Origin: Terasakiella pusilla DSM 6293
Lineage (GTDB): Bacteria > Pseudomonadota > Alphaproteobacteria > Rhodospirillales > Terasakiellaceae
Length of the DNA: 64,000 nt
Direction of reading: 5' to 3'
Assembly (NCBI RefSeq): GCF_000688235.1
Contig: NZ_JHYO01000018.1
Location: forward strand, 22,148 to 86,147
Shown here: piece after piece, positions 1 through 8,088 of the stretch
Layout of the letters: each line of letters starts with the position of its first letter
How positions within the stretch are numbered: the first letter of the stretch is position 1
Notes under the pieces: generated by a model
Seen by the model: the letters and a program-made list of their open reading frames with translations, nothing else
Database searches by the model: none
Told to the model about the DNA's origin: nothing
Translations under genes and position numbers: made by a program

Positions 1-238
1 GCAGTTGTTTTGCCAGATTGCCCACAATCGCGGACCCGTCCGGTGCGTAGGCCACAACAGAAGGCACCAAGCCTTTGCCGTTTTCATCGCGCAAGACTTC
101 CGGTGTTTCTCCTTTAGAAACCGCGACGACCGAGTTTGTGGTCCCCAGATCAATGCCGATGGCAAGCGCATCATCGCCCGCATGAGGAACCGGCGTTTCG
201 CCCGGTTCGTGAATTTGTAGCAGAACGTTTTCAATCAT
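1..238 (-). CDS. hscA: Fe-S assembly chaperone HscA (5' part, cut by window edge)
   Basis: This is the N-terminal 79 residues of an Hsp70-type chaperone; the rest lies beyond the left edge. The ATPase phosphate-binding motif IGIDLGTTNSVVAV is at residues 27-40, preceded by a short N-terminal extension typical of HscA rather than DnaK. In this family HscA, with co-chaperone HscB, drives transfer of the nascent cluster from IscU to acceptor proteins. The start ATG at 236-238 overlaps the hscB stop codon by one base (TAATG), implying translational coupling. It is the last visible gene of the isc operon. A ferredoxin gene would be expected next but is outside the window. Confidence 0.93.
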   Translation of the reverse strand, partial: MIENVLLQIHEPGETPVPHAGDDALAIGIDLGTTNSVVAVSKGETPEVLRDENGKGLVPSVVAYAPDGSAIVGNLAKQL

Positions 239-879
239 TATTTCATTACCAATCGCGCTTTATGTTGGCGCGTTTCTTCCAAGAGTTTGGTGAGATATTT
301 AAGACGCAACGCCAGCTTACGGGCTGCCTCCAGATTTTGATCCGCAAAAGCCTTTGCGATCTGTTTAACGCAGTCGCGCACATCGCGGCGCGCCTTCATG
401 GTCAGGTCGTTGACCACCTCTACGCTTTCGGCTTCCATCAAGGCTTCGCGGGTTTCCATGGCTTCCATCAGCAAGGCGGGGTCATTGACGGTATGGTCAT
501 GACTGATCCCGTCTGCGCCCAAAACCTTGAGCAGATAATCTGCACGCAGAAGCGGATCTTTCAACGCTTCAAATGCTTCATTCAAGGTGACCGCCTGTTG
601 CTGGGAAAGTGACTTCTCTTTCGGCGTCTTTTTTGCAAAACGGTCAGGGTGCAAATGGCGTTGCAGCTCAAAATACTTACGCTCCAACCCATCGACATCC
701 ACGTCATAGCTGTTGTGCAGGCCAAAGCGGGCAAAATGGTCGATATGCCCGGGGGGTTGCACCGCGTGACAGGTTTCACAAAATAAGTCAGCCTCCGCCA
801 CTGGGCCTTTACAGGACCAGCAGGGGTGAAGGCCGCTTTGATCGTTTCGCAATGTCATATTGGAAGATAATGCGTCCAT
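238..879 (-). CDS. hscB: Fe-S cluster co-chaperone HscB
   Basis: A 213-aa J-domain co-chaperone that stimulates HscA ATPase and delivers IscU. The J-domain motif HPD is at residues 77-79, within a helix-rich context (LERKYFELQRHLHPDRFAKK). The C-terminal three-helix HscB oligomerisation region follows. An N-terminal four-cysteine module (C20, C23, C34, C37, two CxxC pairs) precedes the J-domain. This zinc-binding extension is known in many HscB homologues outside E. coli. The gene lies 22 bp after iscA and overlaps hscA by one base. A start at Met8 is also possible, but the first ATG is kept. Confidence 0.95.
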   Translation of the reverse strand: MDALSSNMTLRNDQSGLHPCWSCKGPVAEADLFCETCHAVQPPGHIDHFARFGLHNSYDVDVDGLERKYFELQRHLHPDRFAKKTPKEKSLSQQQAVTLNEAFEALKDPLLRADYLLKVLGADGISHDHTVNDPALLMEAMETREALMEAESVEVVNDLTMKARRDVRDCVKQIAKAFADQNLEAARKLALRLKYLTKLLEETRQHKARLVMK

Positions 880-901
880 AGTCTTTTATAGGTCTGATTG
901 C

Positions 902-1246
902 TTAGACGTGGAAAGATTCACCACACCCGCAACGCCCCTTTTCGTTGGGGTTACTGAAAACGAAACCGGAAGCCATCTTTTCTTCGACGTAATCCATTTC
1001 CGTGCCGAAAATAAACATGGTCGCTTTTGGGTCGATCATGATTTTGACATCATCAGCCGGATCAAAGGCTTCATCGAATTCGTTCACTTCATCTGCGAAT
1101 TCCAGAGTATAAGACAAGCCGGAACAGCCCTTGGTGCGCACACCGATACGGATGCCCACGCTGGGTTTGCCACGACTTTCAAGCAACGCGCGGATACGAT
1201 CCAACGCATTTTCAGTCACTGTGATAGGTGCCGGACGTTCTGACAT
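902..1246 (-). CDS. iscA: A-type Fe-S assembly protein IscA
   Basis: A 114-aa A-type carrier/scaffold protein. The three invariant cysteines are C41 (in GCSGLSY) and C106 and C108 (in the C-terminal CGCGESF motif). Length and motifs match IscA/HesB proteins, which transfer Fe-S clusters to target apoproteins. It lies between iscU (28 bp upstream) and hscB (22 bp downstream) in the isc operon, which favours IscA over ErpA or SufA. Confidence 0.95.
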   Translation of the reverse strand: MSERPAPITVTENALDRIRALLESRGKPSVGIRIGVRTKGCSGLSYTLEFADEVNEFDEAFDPADDVKIMIDPKATMFIFGTEMDYVEEKMASGFVFSNPNEKGRCGCGESFHV

Positions 1247-1274
1247 GCCTTAATACTCCAAATTCATCAAACGC

Positions 1275-1679
1275 TTAGGATGCTTCGCTGTCGCCAGCCG
1301 CACCGTGTTTCGTTTTATAGTCACTAATTGCCGCTTTGATAGCATCTTCTGCCAAAACAGAGCAATGAATCTTCACCGGCGGCAACGCCAATTCTTCAGC
1401 GATGTCGGTGTTTTTGATATTTGATGCTTCATCAAGGGTCTTGCCCTTGACCCATTCGGTCACTAACGAGCTGGACGCGATCGCTGACCCGCAACCAAAT
1501 GTTTTAAACTTCGCATCTTCAATAATACCGTTCTCACCCACTTTAATTTGCAGGCGCATCACATCGCCACACGCTGGTGCACCGACCAGACCTGTGCCGA
1601 CTTCACCAGAGTCATTATCCATTGAACCAACGTTACGCGGGTTTTCATAATGGTCTACGACTTTATCACTATAAGACAT
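1275..1679 (-). CDS. iscU: Fe-S cluster scaffold IscU
   Basis: A 134-aa scaffold on which [2Fe-2S] and [4Fe-4S] clusters are built from IscS-derived sulfur. The ligands C37, C63 and C106, together with D39 and H105, are all visible. The HscA recognition motif LPPVK is at residues 99-103. It lies 39 bp downstream of iscS and 28 bp upstream of iscA. A GAGAAG ribosome binding sequence stands a few bases before the ATG. It is a full-length, intact family member. Confidence 0.97.
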   Translation of the reverse strand: MSYSDKVVDHYENPRNVGSMDNDSGEVGTGLVGAPACGDVMRLQIKVGENGIIEDAKFKTFGCGSAIASSSLVTEWVKGKTLDEASNIKNTDIAEELALPPVKIHCSVLAEDAIKAAISDYKTKHGAAGDSEAS

Positions 1680-1718
1680 TTTCTTCTCCTGTACTTCACC
1701 GTTTCAAGGACGGTAGTC

Positions 1719-2945
1719 TTAATGTTCTGCCCATTGAATGGACTTAAGATCGATCCCTTGTTGAGCCATTTCGAACAGCGGGCTCATCTCGCGTAGGCGC
1801 TGCACTTCTTTAATGATACGGTCTGTTGCATAGTCTACTTCTTCTTTGGTCGTGAAGCGACCAATGCCCAAGCGCAAGGACGTATGGGCCAACTCTTCTT
1901 CCACACCCAACGCACGCAGCACGTAGGACGGCTCCAATGACGCAGAGGTACAAGCAGAACCGGAAGAAACCGCAAGGTCTTTAATCCCCATCATCAAGCC
2001 TTCACCTTCCACGAAGGCGAAAGAGACGTTCAGGTTTGTAGAAACGCGCTGTTCCAGATCACCGTTCAGATAAACTTCCGGCAACTCTTCTTTAAAGCGG
2101 TTCCACATGTGCATCTGCAATTCGCGCATACGCTCGTTTTCTTCCGCCATTTCGTTTTTAGCGATTTCACAAGCGGTACCCAGACCGACACACAAAGCTG
2201 GTGCCAATGTACCGGAACGCATACCACGTTCCTGACCACCACCATTGATTTGCGCGACCAGACGTACACGTGGGCGACGGCGTACAAACAGCGCACCAAT
2301 GCCCATCGGACCGTAAATTTTGTGACCGGAGATTGACATCAGATCGATATTCATCTCTTCCACATCCAACGGAATTTTACCGACGGCTTGCGCACAATCT
2401 GTGTGGAAGAACGTCTTATTCTCCCGACACAGCGCACCAATTTCTTTCAATGGCTGGATCACACCGATTTCGTTGTTCACACCCATGATGGAAACCAGAA
2501 CAGTGTTGTCGGTCATCGCCGCTTTCAGCTCTTCCAGGTCGATCAGGCCGTTTTCCTTAACCGGCAGATAAGTCACCTCAAAGCCGTCCTGTTCCAGATG
2601 GCGGCAGGTATCCAGCACGCACTTATGTTCTGTCACACAGGTGATGATGTGATTGCGCTTGCCTTTATAGAACTGGGCAACACCTTTAATCGCAAGGTTA
2701 TTGGACTCAGTCGCACCGGAAGTAAAGATGATCTCTTTCGGGTTTGCCCCGATCAGGTCAGCAACTTGCTTGCGTGCATCCTCAACCGCTTCTTCGGCAT
2801 CCCAGCCGTAAGCATGATTGCGCGAGTGTGGATTACCGAATTTTTGCGTAAAGTAAGGCATCATTGCCTCTACAACACGCGGGTCTGTCGGCGTTGTTGC
2901 CTGATAGTCCAAATAAACCGGGTTTTCCTGTGTATTCACGCCCAT
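1719..2945 (-). CDS. iscS: Cysteine desulfurase IscS
   Basis: A 408-aa PLP-dependent cysteine desulfurase that supplies persulfide sulfur to IscU, and in this family also to tRNA thiolation. The PLP lysine K209 is in [10 protein letters not shown] and the persulfide-forming C332 is in [14 protein letters not shown]. The C-terminal end ([10 protein letters not shown]) matches the IscU-interacting tail of classical IscS. Length is typical. It follows a second, shorter desulfurase gene by 36 bp in the same operon. This copy has the canonical IscS signatures and sits next to iscU, so it is the likely primary sulfur donor. Confidence 0.97.
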   Translation of the reverse strand: MGVNTQENPVYLDYQATTPTDPRVVEAMMPYFTQKFGNPHSRNHAYGWDAEEAVEDARKQVADLIGANPKEIIFTSGATESNNLAIKGVAQFYKGKRNHIITCVTEHKCVLDTCRHLEQDGFEVTYLPVKENGLIDLEELKAAMTDNTVLVSIMGVNNEIGVIQPLKEIGALCRENKTFFHTDCAQAVGKIPLDVEEMNIDLMSISGHKIYGPMGIGALFVRRRPRVRLVAQINGGGQERGMRSGTLAPALCVGLGTACEIAKNEMAEENERMRELQMHMWNRFKEELPEVYLNGDLEQRVSTNLNVSFAFVEGEGLMMGIKDLAVSSGSACTSASLEPSYVLRALGVEEELAHTSLRLGIGRFTTKEEVDYATDRIIKEVQRLREMSPLFEMAQQGIDLKSIQWAEH

Positions 2946-2981
2946 TGGGGGGCACTCCTTCTCTCTTCTTCCTTAAAAGGG

Positions 2982-4088
2982 TCAAGCAGCATGACTACTG
3001 CCGTTTTTTCTGTCTTGCACACGTGCGACCAGTTTTGACCACGCCTGTACAAAGGTTTCAATATCTTCTTTTGTTGTTTCCCATCCAAGCGACACCCGAA
3101 TGGCACAATTTGCATATTCATCCTCAACGGCCATCGCCTTCAACACGTGGGAGGCTTTGACAGTCCCGCTGGAACAGGCGGACCCGGCACTCACCATCAC
3201 ACCTGCCAGATCAAGCGCCATAACCTGACGTTCGCTGGTCAGTCCGGCAACGGCAAAACAGCTTGTATTCGGCAGTCGATCTACATCCGCACCGAATACC
3301 CGAGCTCCTGACTCAGATATTTGCTCTTCTAGCTCATTTCGCAAGGCCAAAACACCAGAAAAATCAAATTTTTCTGCGGCTGCGACACCAAAACCGATAA
3401 TGCCGATCAGATTCTCGGTGCCACCACGGAGAGACTTTTCTTGCCCCCCGCCTTTTTGGACACCGTTAAGCACCAAGCCGTCACGCTTCACCAACGCGCC
3501 CACACCTTTGGGGCCGCCGATTTTATGAGCAGACAGGCTCACCAGATCAACGCCATTTTCCTGCATGTCAAACGGTTCTTTCGTGACCGCCTGCACCGCA
3601 TCACAATGGACCAGTGCCCCTGCCGCATGGGCAATCTCGCAAATCTCTTTTACAGGCTGCAGAACGCCGGTTTCGTTGTTCGCTGCCATAACACTCACAA
3701 GTGTGGGGCGCTCATCCAGTGTGGCTTTTAAATATTCAATATCCACAAGCCCGTTGGCATCTACCTTCAACGGCTCCACATCCGCACGGGCATTCAGAAC
3801 AGCAGCATGTTCTGTTGGGGAGACGAGAACACGCTGAACATCGACCCCGTTCAAGGCGAGATAATCCGCCTCGGTCCCACCACTTGTAAAGATCACCCCG
3901 TCTCGCGTGGCGTTTACAAGGGCTGCGACGCGATCACGGGCCTCTTCCATCTTGGCGCGGGCTTCTCGCCCCACCTTATGGACGGAGGAAGGATTACCGA
4001 TGAGATCAAACGCATCGACCATAGCGCGGCGTACCGATGGGAGCATCGGTGCCGTAGCGTTATAATCCATGTAAACGGTCTTCATCAT
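2982..4088 (-). CDS. Second cysteine desulfurase, NifS/IscS-like
   Basis: A 368-aa class V aminotransferase-fold desulfurase, only distantly similar to the adjacent IscS and about 40 residues shorter. It keeps the PLP lysine K189 (SLSAHKIGGPKG), H94 of the TEH motif and an active cysteine C305 (SAGSACSSGTVKASHV). It lacks the long C-terminal IscS tail. It lies between iscR (27 bp) and iscS (36 bp), so it is co-transcribed under the same IscR-controlled promoter. In other bacteria such paralogues serve tRNA modification or act as accessory sulfur donors; the actual partner here is unknown. All catalytic residues are present, so it is probably active. Confidence 0.9.
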   Translation of the reverse strand: MMKTVYMDYNATAPMLPSVRRAMVDAFDLIGNPSSVHKVGREARAKMEEARDRVAALVNATRDGVIFTSGGTEADYLALNGVDVQRVLVSPTEHAAVLNARADVEPLKVDANGLVDIEYLKATLDERPTLVSVMAANNETGVLQPVKEICEIAHAAGALVHCDAVQAVTKEPFDMQENGVDLVSLSAHKIGGPKGVGALVKRDGLVLNGVQKGGGQEKSLRGGTENLIGIIGFGVAAAEKFDFSGVLALRNELEEQISESGARVFGADVDRLPNTSCFAVAGLTSERQVMALDLAGVMVSAGSACSSGTVKASHVLKAMAVEDEYANCAIRVSLGWETTKEDIETFVQAWSKLVARVQDRKNGSSHAA

Positions 4089-4115
4089 CTAGTCGGTCCT
4101 GAGGTTTATTATTTT

Positions 4116-4586
4116 CTATTCAGCAGCTTCGATTTTCTCGCGGGTGCGCGCATCAAACAGGGAACTTGTCCCCAGCAAGCGCTTCTCCACGATATCTTCC
4201 AACGAAATAGAATTCAGATAGAGGTAAATCTGGTTGCCTAACTCGGTCCACAAATCATGGGTCAGACATCGACTTTTGTTTTCACGACAGCCATTTGGGT
4301 TACCCGGCGTACAGCGTGTTGCCGTAATCGGCTCGTCCACAGACAGAATAATGTCGGAAACCCGCACTTCGCTACAATCGCGAGACAGCAGATACCCACC
4401 ACCCGGACCACGAACAGACTTCACCAGATCGCCTTTGCGTAACTTGCCAAACAGTTGTTCCAGATATGACAGGGAAATCTCCTGCCTGTCGGCAATATCC
4501 GCAAGCGAAACAGGGGTTCCCTTGCTGTTACAGGCCAGATCGACCATTGCCATGACGGCGTACCGTCCTTTTGTGCTGAGTTTCAC
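4116..4586 (-). CDS. iscR: Rrf2-family Fe-S regulator IscR
   Basis: A 156-aa winged-helix repressor that senses [2Fe-2S] status and autoregulates the isc operon. The N-terminal helix-turn-helix (MKLSTKGRYAVMAMVDLA) is typical of Rrf2 proteins. The cluster ligands are C92, C100 and C107 followed by H110 (CLTH). The spacing is C-x7-C-x6-C-x2-H, wider than the C-x5-C-x5-C-x2-H of E. coli IscR. It lies 16 bp after cysE and 27 bp before the second desulfurase. A near-perfect type-1 IscR site lies over the operon promoter at 5418-5442, supporting feedback control. The wider cysteine spacing could alter cluster stability. Confidence 0.95.
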   Translation of the reverse strand: MKLSTKGRYAVMAMVDLACNSKGTPVSLADIADRQEISLSYLEQLFGKLRKGDLVKSVRGPGGGYLLSRDCSEVRVSDIILSVDEPITATRCTPGNPNGCRENKSRCLTHDLWTELGNQIYLYLNSISLEDIVEKRLLGTSSLFDARTREKIEAAE

Positions 4587-4602
4587 TTTTCTATTCTCCC
4601 AA

Positions 4603-5310
4603 TTAACTTGCTGAAGAGATCACGTCGAGCTTCTTCTCAGGCTCTTTCTGTGTCTCACCCACATCGCTTTCCAGTTCCTGAACTCGATTCTGCAACAGAG
4701 TAATTTCAGCACGCATGGCTTCGAGTGTGCGAACGATTGGATCATCCGCCCCATCAACTGCCCCATAAGCGCAAAATTCCTTGCTGCGTTTTTTATCGCG
4801 TCCCACAACCATTTTCGCTGGAATACCAACCATCGTGACACCCGGCGGCACATCTTCAAGAACAACCGCGTTAGCACCGATCCGCGCACCTGCGCCGATC
4901 ACATGTGGACCCAACACTTGCGCACCGGAGCCTACAATCACGCCATCTTCCAACGTTGGGTGACGTTTACCTTCATGCAACGCCGTTCCGCCCAAGGTCA
5001 CACCTTGATAGACGGTTACATCATCACCGACTTCTGCCGTTTCCCCGATCACAACCCCTGTACCGTGATCAATGAAGAACCGACGCCCGATTTTTGCACC
5101 GGGGTGAATTTCGATACCGGATAAAACTTTACCCACGTGGGAGAGAAAACGCCCCAGCAAACGCCAGTCGCGAACCCACAACGCATGGGCGACACGATAA
5201 AACATCAAGGCATGAAGCCCCGGATAACACAAAATCACCTCGAGACGGGATTTCGCTGCGGGATCACGCTGAATGAATGAATCGATATCTTCTTTGAATC
5301 TTTTAAACAC
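4603..5310 (-). CDS. cysE: Serine O-acetyltransferase CysE
   Basis: A 235-aa left-handed beta-helix acetyltransferase that makes O-acetylserine from serine and acetyl-CoA, the committed step of cysteine synthesis. Hexapeptide repeats run from about residue 67 ([10 protein letters not shown]) through [12 protein letters not shown] (81-92) to [10 protein letters not shown]. The C-terminal part (about 195-220) looks like a short amphipathic or coiled-coil helix. It is the first gene of the isc operon, with a 16-bp gap to iscR, and its promoter carries the IscR operator. Supplying cysteine, the substrate of the two desulfurases, fits this location. Confidence 0.95.
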   Translation of the reverse strand: MFKRFKEDIDSFIQRDPAAKSRLEVILCYPGLHALMFYRVAHALWVRDWRLLGRFLSHVGKVLSGIEIHPGAKIGRRFFIDHGTGVVIGETAEVGDDVTVYQGVTLGGTALHEGKRHPTLEDGVIVGSGAQVLGPHVIGAGARIGANAVVLEDVPPGVTMVGIPAKMVVGRDKKRSKEFCAYGAVDGADDPIVRTLEAMRAEITLLQNRVQELESDVGETQKEPEKKLDVISSAS

Positions 5311-5409
5311 TTTAAGCCACGTTTTACTAGTATCTTGGTTGATTTTACGCTATGAGAAGCACCAGCGATCCGGCGCAAATCATTGCGTTTAGCACGTTAT
5401 TTGAGTCAG

Positions 5410-5438
5410 AATATAGAATGCCCGACTAAAACAGTCAA
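5410..5438 (-). promoter_or_regulatory. Promoter of the cysE-isc operon
   Basis: Read on the minus strand, a TTGACT -35 element (5433-5438) is separated by exactly 17 bp from a TATATT -10 element (5410-5415). Transcription would start near 5403, giving a leader of roughly 93 nt before cysE. The IscR operator covers the -35 and spacer. Confidence 0.8.
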
Positions 5439-5442
5439 GTAT
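5418..5442. promoter_or_regulatory. Type-1 IscR operator
   Basis: The 25-bp site reads ATGCCCGACT - AAAAC - AGTCAAGTAT. Against the known type-1 IscR consensus (ATASYYGACT-RWWWY-AGTCRRSTAT) it matches at every position except the third (G instead of A). It overlaps the -35 and spacer of the cysE-isc promoter, the expected place for repression by cluster-loaded IscR. Confidence 0.85.
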
Positions 5443-5539
5443 ACGAAGGCACAAAATAAGCTTTTTTCTGCTAATAACCACTCGCACTTGTCGGATTTAA
5501 GTTTTTTGTAATTTTTTCAATAGGATTCGTCTCGGAAAA

Positions 5540-6199
5540 ATGCCTGAAGTCATTTTCAATGGACCCGAAGGTCGCCTCGAAGGGCGCTACCATCATAGTA
5601 ACGAAGCCAACGCACCGATCGCCTTGCTTTTGCACCCGCACCCCGAACAGGGCGGGACGATGAACAACCGCGTCACCTACACAATGTTCAAAACGTTTAA
5701 AGAACGTGGTTTTTCCGTTTTGCGCTTCAACTTCCGTGGCGTTGGTCGCTCGCAAGGTATCTTTGACAGCGGTATCGGCGAATTGTCTGACGCTGCCTCT
5801 GCCCTTGACTGGATGCAGACACACAACCCCAACGCCCGCATCTGCTGGGTTGGCGGCTTCTCTTTTGGCGCATGGATCGGTATGCAACTGATGATGCGCC
5901 GCCCGGAGATCAACGGCTTTATCTCCGTTGCGCCGCCTGCAAACCTGTATGACTTCTCCTTCCTCGCACCTTGTCCGGCATCCGGTCTGGTGATCCATGG
6001 GGACAGCGATGACGTTGTGCCGGAAGAATCGGTGCAGAAGCTGGTTGATAAGCTCGATAGTCAGAAAAACATTTCCATCGACTACAAGCGTATCGCGGAT
6101 GCCACCCACTACTTTAACAACGAAGCGGAAGCTGAATTGATTAAAGAATTCACAGGTGAGTATCTGGATCGCCGCATTGTCGAGCTGGCTGCTGAATAA
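5540..6199 (+). CDS. Alpha/beta hydrolase
   Basis: A 219-aa single-domain alpha/beta hydrolase of the dienelactone-hydrolase-like type common in proteobacteria. The nucleophile elbow GFSFG puts Ser at residue 108. A likely acid is D155 or D158 (HGDSDDVVP) and the histidine is H190 (DATHYF). The HPHPEQGGTMNN segment (32-43) is characteristic of this subfamily. No signal peptide is visible, so it is probably cytoplasmic. The substrate is unknown. It is divergent from cysE and ends before a bidirectional terminator. Confidence 0.85.
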   Translation: MPEVIFNGPEGRLEGRYHHSNEANAPIALLLHPHPEQGGTMNNRVTYTMFKTFKERGFSVLRFNFRGVGRSQGIFDSGIGELSDAASALDWMQTHNPNARICWVGGFSFGAWIGMQLMMRRPEINGFISVAPPANLYDFSFLAPCPASGLVIHGDSDDVVPEESVQKLVDKLDSQKNISIDYKRIADATHYFNNEAEAELIKEFTGEYLDRRIVELAAE

Positions 6200-6224
6200 G
6201 CCCTCTGACAAACCAAACAGAACA

Positions 6225-6264
6225 AAAAAAATGGCCCCGAACTTTGTGTTGGGGCCATTTTTTA
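6225..6264. terminator. Bidirectional rho-independent terminator
   Basis: ATGGCCCC (6231-6238) pairs with GGGGCCAT (6251-6258), flanked by A-run and T-run. It separates the convergent hydrolase and anmK genes and can serve both strands. Confidence 0.9.
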
Positions 6265-7335
6265 TTTCGCAGGGTGATATTGCCCACCAGATAAGGGCTG
6301 CGTCACCCCCGTAGTACCGGGAAACGTAATCGGCAATCCTGCGGCCGATCGTGCCGCCAGATAGGCAAAGGCCTGTGCCTCAACCGCATCGCCATTCCAG
6401 CCCACATGCTCCGCCGTCAACACTATGCCAGACAGATAGGCCTTACAGGCACTCAGGATTGATTTATTCAATCTTCCCCCGCCACAGATCACCCAACATT
6501 CCGCCAGTTCTGGGAAAGCGTCTTGCGCGCGCAACACCGAGGCAACTGTAAAGGCCGTCAGGGTCGCCGCGCCATCTTCAACGGACAGATCATCCACCAG
6601 ATCAAACGCGATCTTTTTAAACTCGTCACGATCAAGGCTTTTGGGGGCTGGCTGCTGAAAATAGGGATGGGTCATAAATGTATTGACGCAATCATCATGG
6701 ATGTCGCCGGAAGCCGCAATTTTACCATCTTCGTCAAACGGCTGGCCCGTGTGTTTTTTCACCCAATCATCAACCAAGGCATTGCCGGGGCCGGTATCAA
6801 ACGCCAACAGCTCGCCATCAGCCCCGATCCATGTGACATTCCCCACCCCGCCAAGGTTTAAGACCGCAAGCGGTTTTGCCATATCCTTAGCCACCGCGGC
6901 ATGAAAGACCGGCACCAAAGGCGCGCCCTGCCCGCCCGCCAAAACATCAGCGGTGCGCAGATCGTTCACCACATCAATCCCGACAGCCTTCGCCAAAGCC
7001 GCCCCATCGCCAAGCTGGATGGTCAAACCGTTATCAGGTTCATGAAAGACCGTCTGACCATGAAAACCGATCAAGTCAATTTCCGATCGGGTCAGACCTT
7101 CAGTTTGCAAAAATCGCTCAATGGCTTGAATATGCCGATTGGTGACTTCCGCTTCACGCGCCTCATGACCCGACTTTTTGCCGAAGCCATCGCGGATCAA
7201 CTCGCGGAACCCCTCATCATAAGGGTAGGAGGAAAAAGCCCCCAACACCTCGATCCGCTCCCCATCGGTGCGCACAAGCGCCAAATCAACCCCGTCAAGC
7301 GAGGTGCCACTCATCAAGCCAAGGACCAACTTCAC
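6262..7335 (-). CDS. anmK: Anhydro-N-acetylmuramic acid kinase
   Basis: A 357-aa sugar kinase of the ASKHA fold that phosphorylates and opens 1,6-anhydro-MurNAc to MurNAc-6-P in peptidoglycan recycling. The N-terminal signature LGLMSGTSLDGVDLAL (residues 5-20) is diagnostic. The second phosphate motif (LNLGGVGNVT) and the region FDTGPGNALVDDW are also present. It lies 12 bp downstream of the MarC-family gene on the same strand and ends at the bidirectional terminator. Confidence 0.95.
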   Translation of the reverse strand: MKLVLGLMSGTSLDGVDLALVRTDGERIEVLGAFSSYPYDEGFRELIRDGFGKKSGHEAREAEVTNRHIQAIERFLQTEGLTRSEIDLIGFHGQTVFHEPDNGLTIQLGDGAALAKAVGIDVVNDLRTADVLAGGQGAPLVPVFHAAVAKDMAKPLAVLNLGGVGNVTWIGADGELLAFDTGPGNALVDDWVKKHTGQPFDEDGKIAASGDIHDDCVNTFMTHPYFQQPAPKSLDRDEFKKIAFDLVDDLSVEDGAATLTAFTVASVLRAQDAFPELAECWVICGGGRLNKSILSACKAYLSGIVLTAEHVGWNGDAVEAQAFAYLAARSAAGLPITFPGTTGVTQPLSGGQYHPAK

Positions 7336-7347
7336 ACTTTATCTCCC

Positions 7348-7992
7348 CTAAGTGAATAAGGCGGTACGGATGCCATCCATAATATATTGCGAGGCCAGCG
7401 CTGCCAACAGCACACCCAGAATACGCGAAAAAATACTGGAAACCGCTTCGCCCAAGATTTTTTCCAGATGATGCGCATTTAAAAACAGCACCAAACTGAT
7501 CAACATCACAGCCAGCGCGACCAGTAAAATGATGGTCTGACCTTCAAAGCTGCCGTCTTGGCCTTCCATCAACAGCATGATGGAGGTGATAGACCCCGGC
7601 CCCGCCAAAAACGGAATCGCCAGAGGAAAAACCGAAATATCTTCCAGTTCGTGATCTTTGTGGGCCTCATGTTCCTTTTTGATCTCTTCGGCTTTTTCAT
7701 TGCGGCGGGACGTCCGCTTACCAAAAACCATTTCAAGACCAGTCAAAAACAGCATCACCCCACCCGCGATGCGGAAAGAGGACATTTCAATGCCCAGAAG
7801 CCCTAGAAACTCGTGCCCAATAAGGGCGAAAAACAAAAGAATACCAGAGCCAAAGAAGAAAGCCCGGATCGCCATGCGCCGGCGATAAGCAATTGTCGCC
7901 CCTGCCGTGACACCGATAAACATCGGCGTCAAACCGATCGGATCGATAATAACAAACAGGGTGACAAACGTCTGTAAGACGATATCAACCAT
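7348..7992 (-). CDS. MarC family integral membrane protein
   Basis: A 214-aa multi-spanning membrane protein of the MarC/UPF0056 family. Typical features are the N-terminal FVTLFVIIDPIGLTPMF segment, the central PLAIPFLAGPGSIT motif (about residues 123-136) and about six hydrophobic segments. A charged cytoplasmic loop (KRTSRRNEKAEEIKKEHEAH) sits in the middle. Function in this family is not established; the historic multidrug-resistance link has not held up. It is probably co-transcribed with anmK and is divergent from tyrS. Confidence 0.88.
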   Translation of the reverse strand: MVDIVLQTFVTLFVIIDPIGLTPMFIGVTAGATIAYRRRMAIRAFFFGSGILLFFALIGHEFLGLLGIEMSSFRIAGGVMLFLTGLEMVFGKRTSRRNEKAEEIKKEHEAHKDHELEDISVFPLAIPFLAGPGSITSIMLLMEGQDGSFEGQTIILLVALAVMLISLVLFLNAHHLEKILGEAVSSIFSRILGVLLAALASQYIMDGIRTALFT

Positions 7993-8088
7993 TATACCTA
8001 ACCATTTTTATATAGAGATTATAATTATATTCATGCTAAGTAGGCCCCACACCTTAATATGTAAAGACTTTTCAGGAAAAGCCCTGTC

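Noticed and set aside
5471..6211. 246-aa open frame antisense to the alpha/beta hydrolase
   Set aside because: The plus-strand hydrolase has clear catalytic motifs and a ribosome binding site. The antisense frame shows no motif and crosses into the intergenic region.
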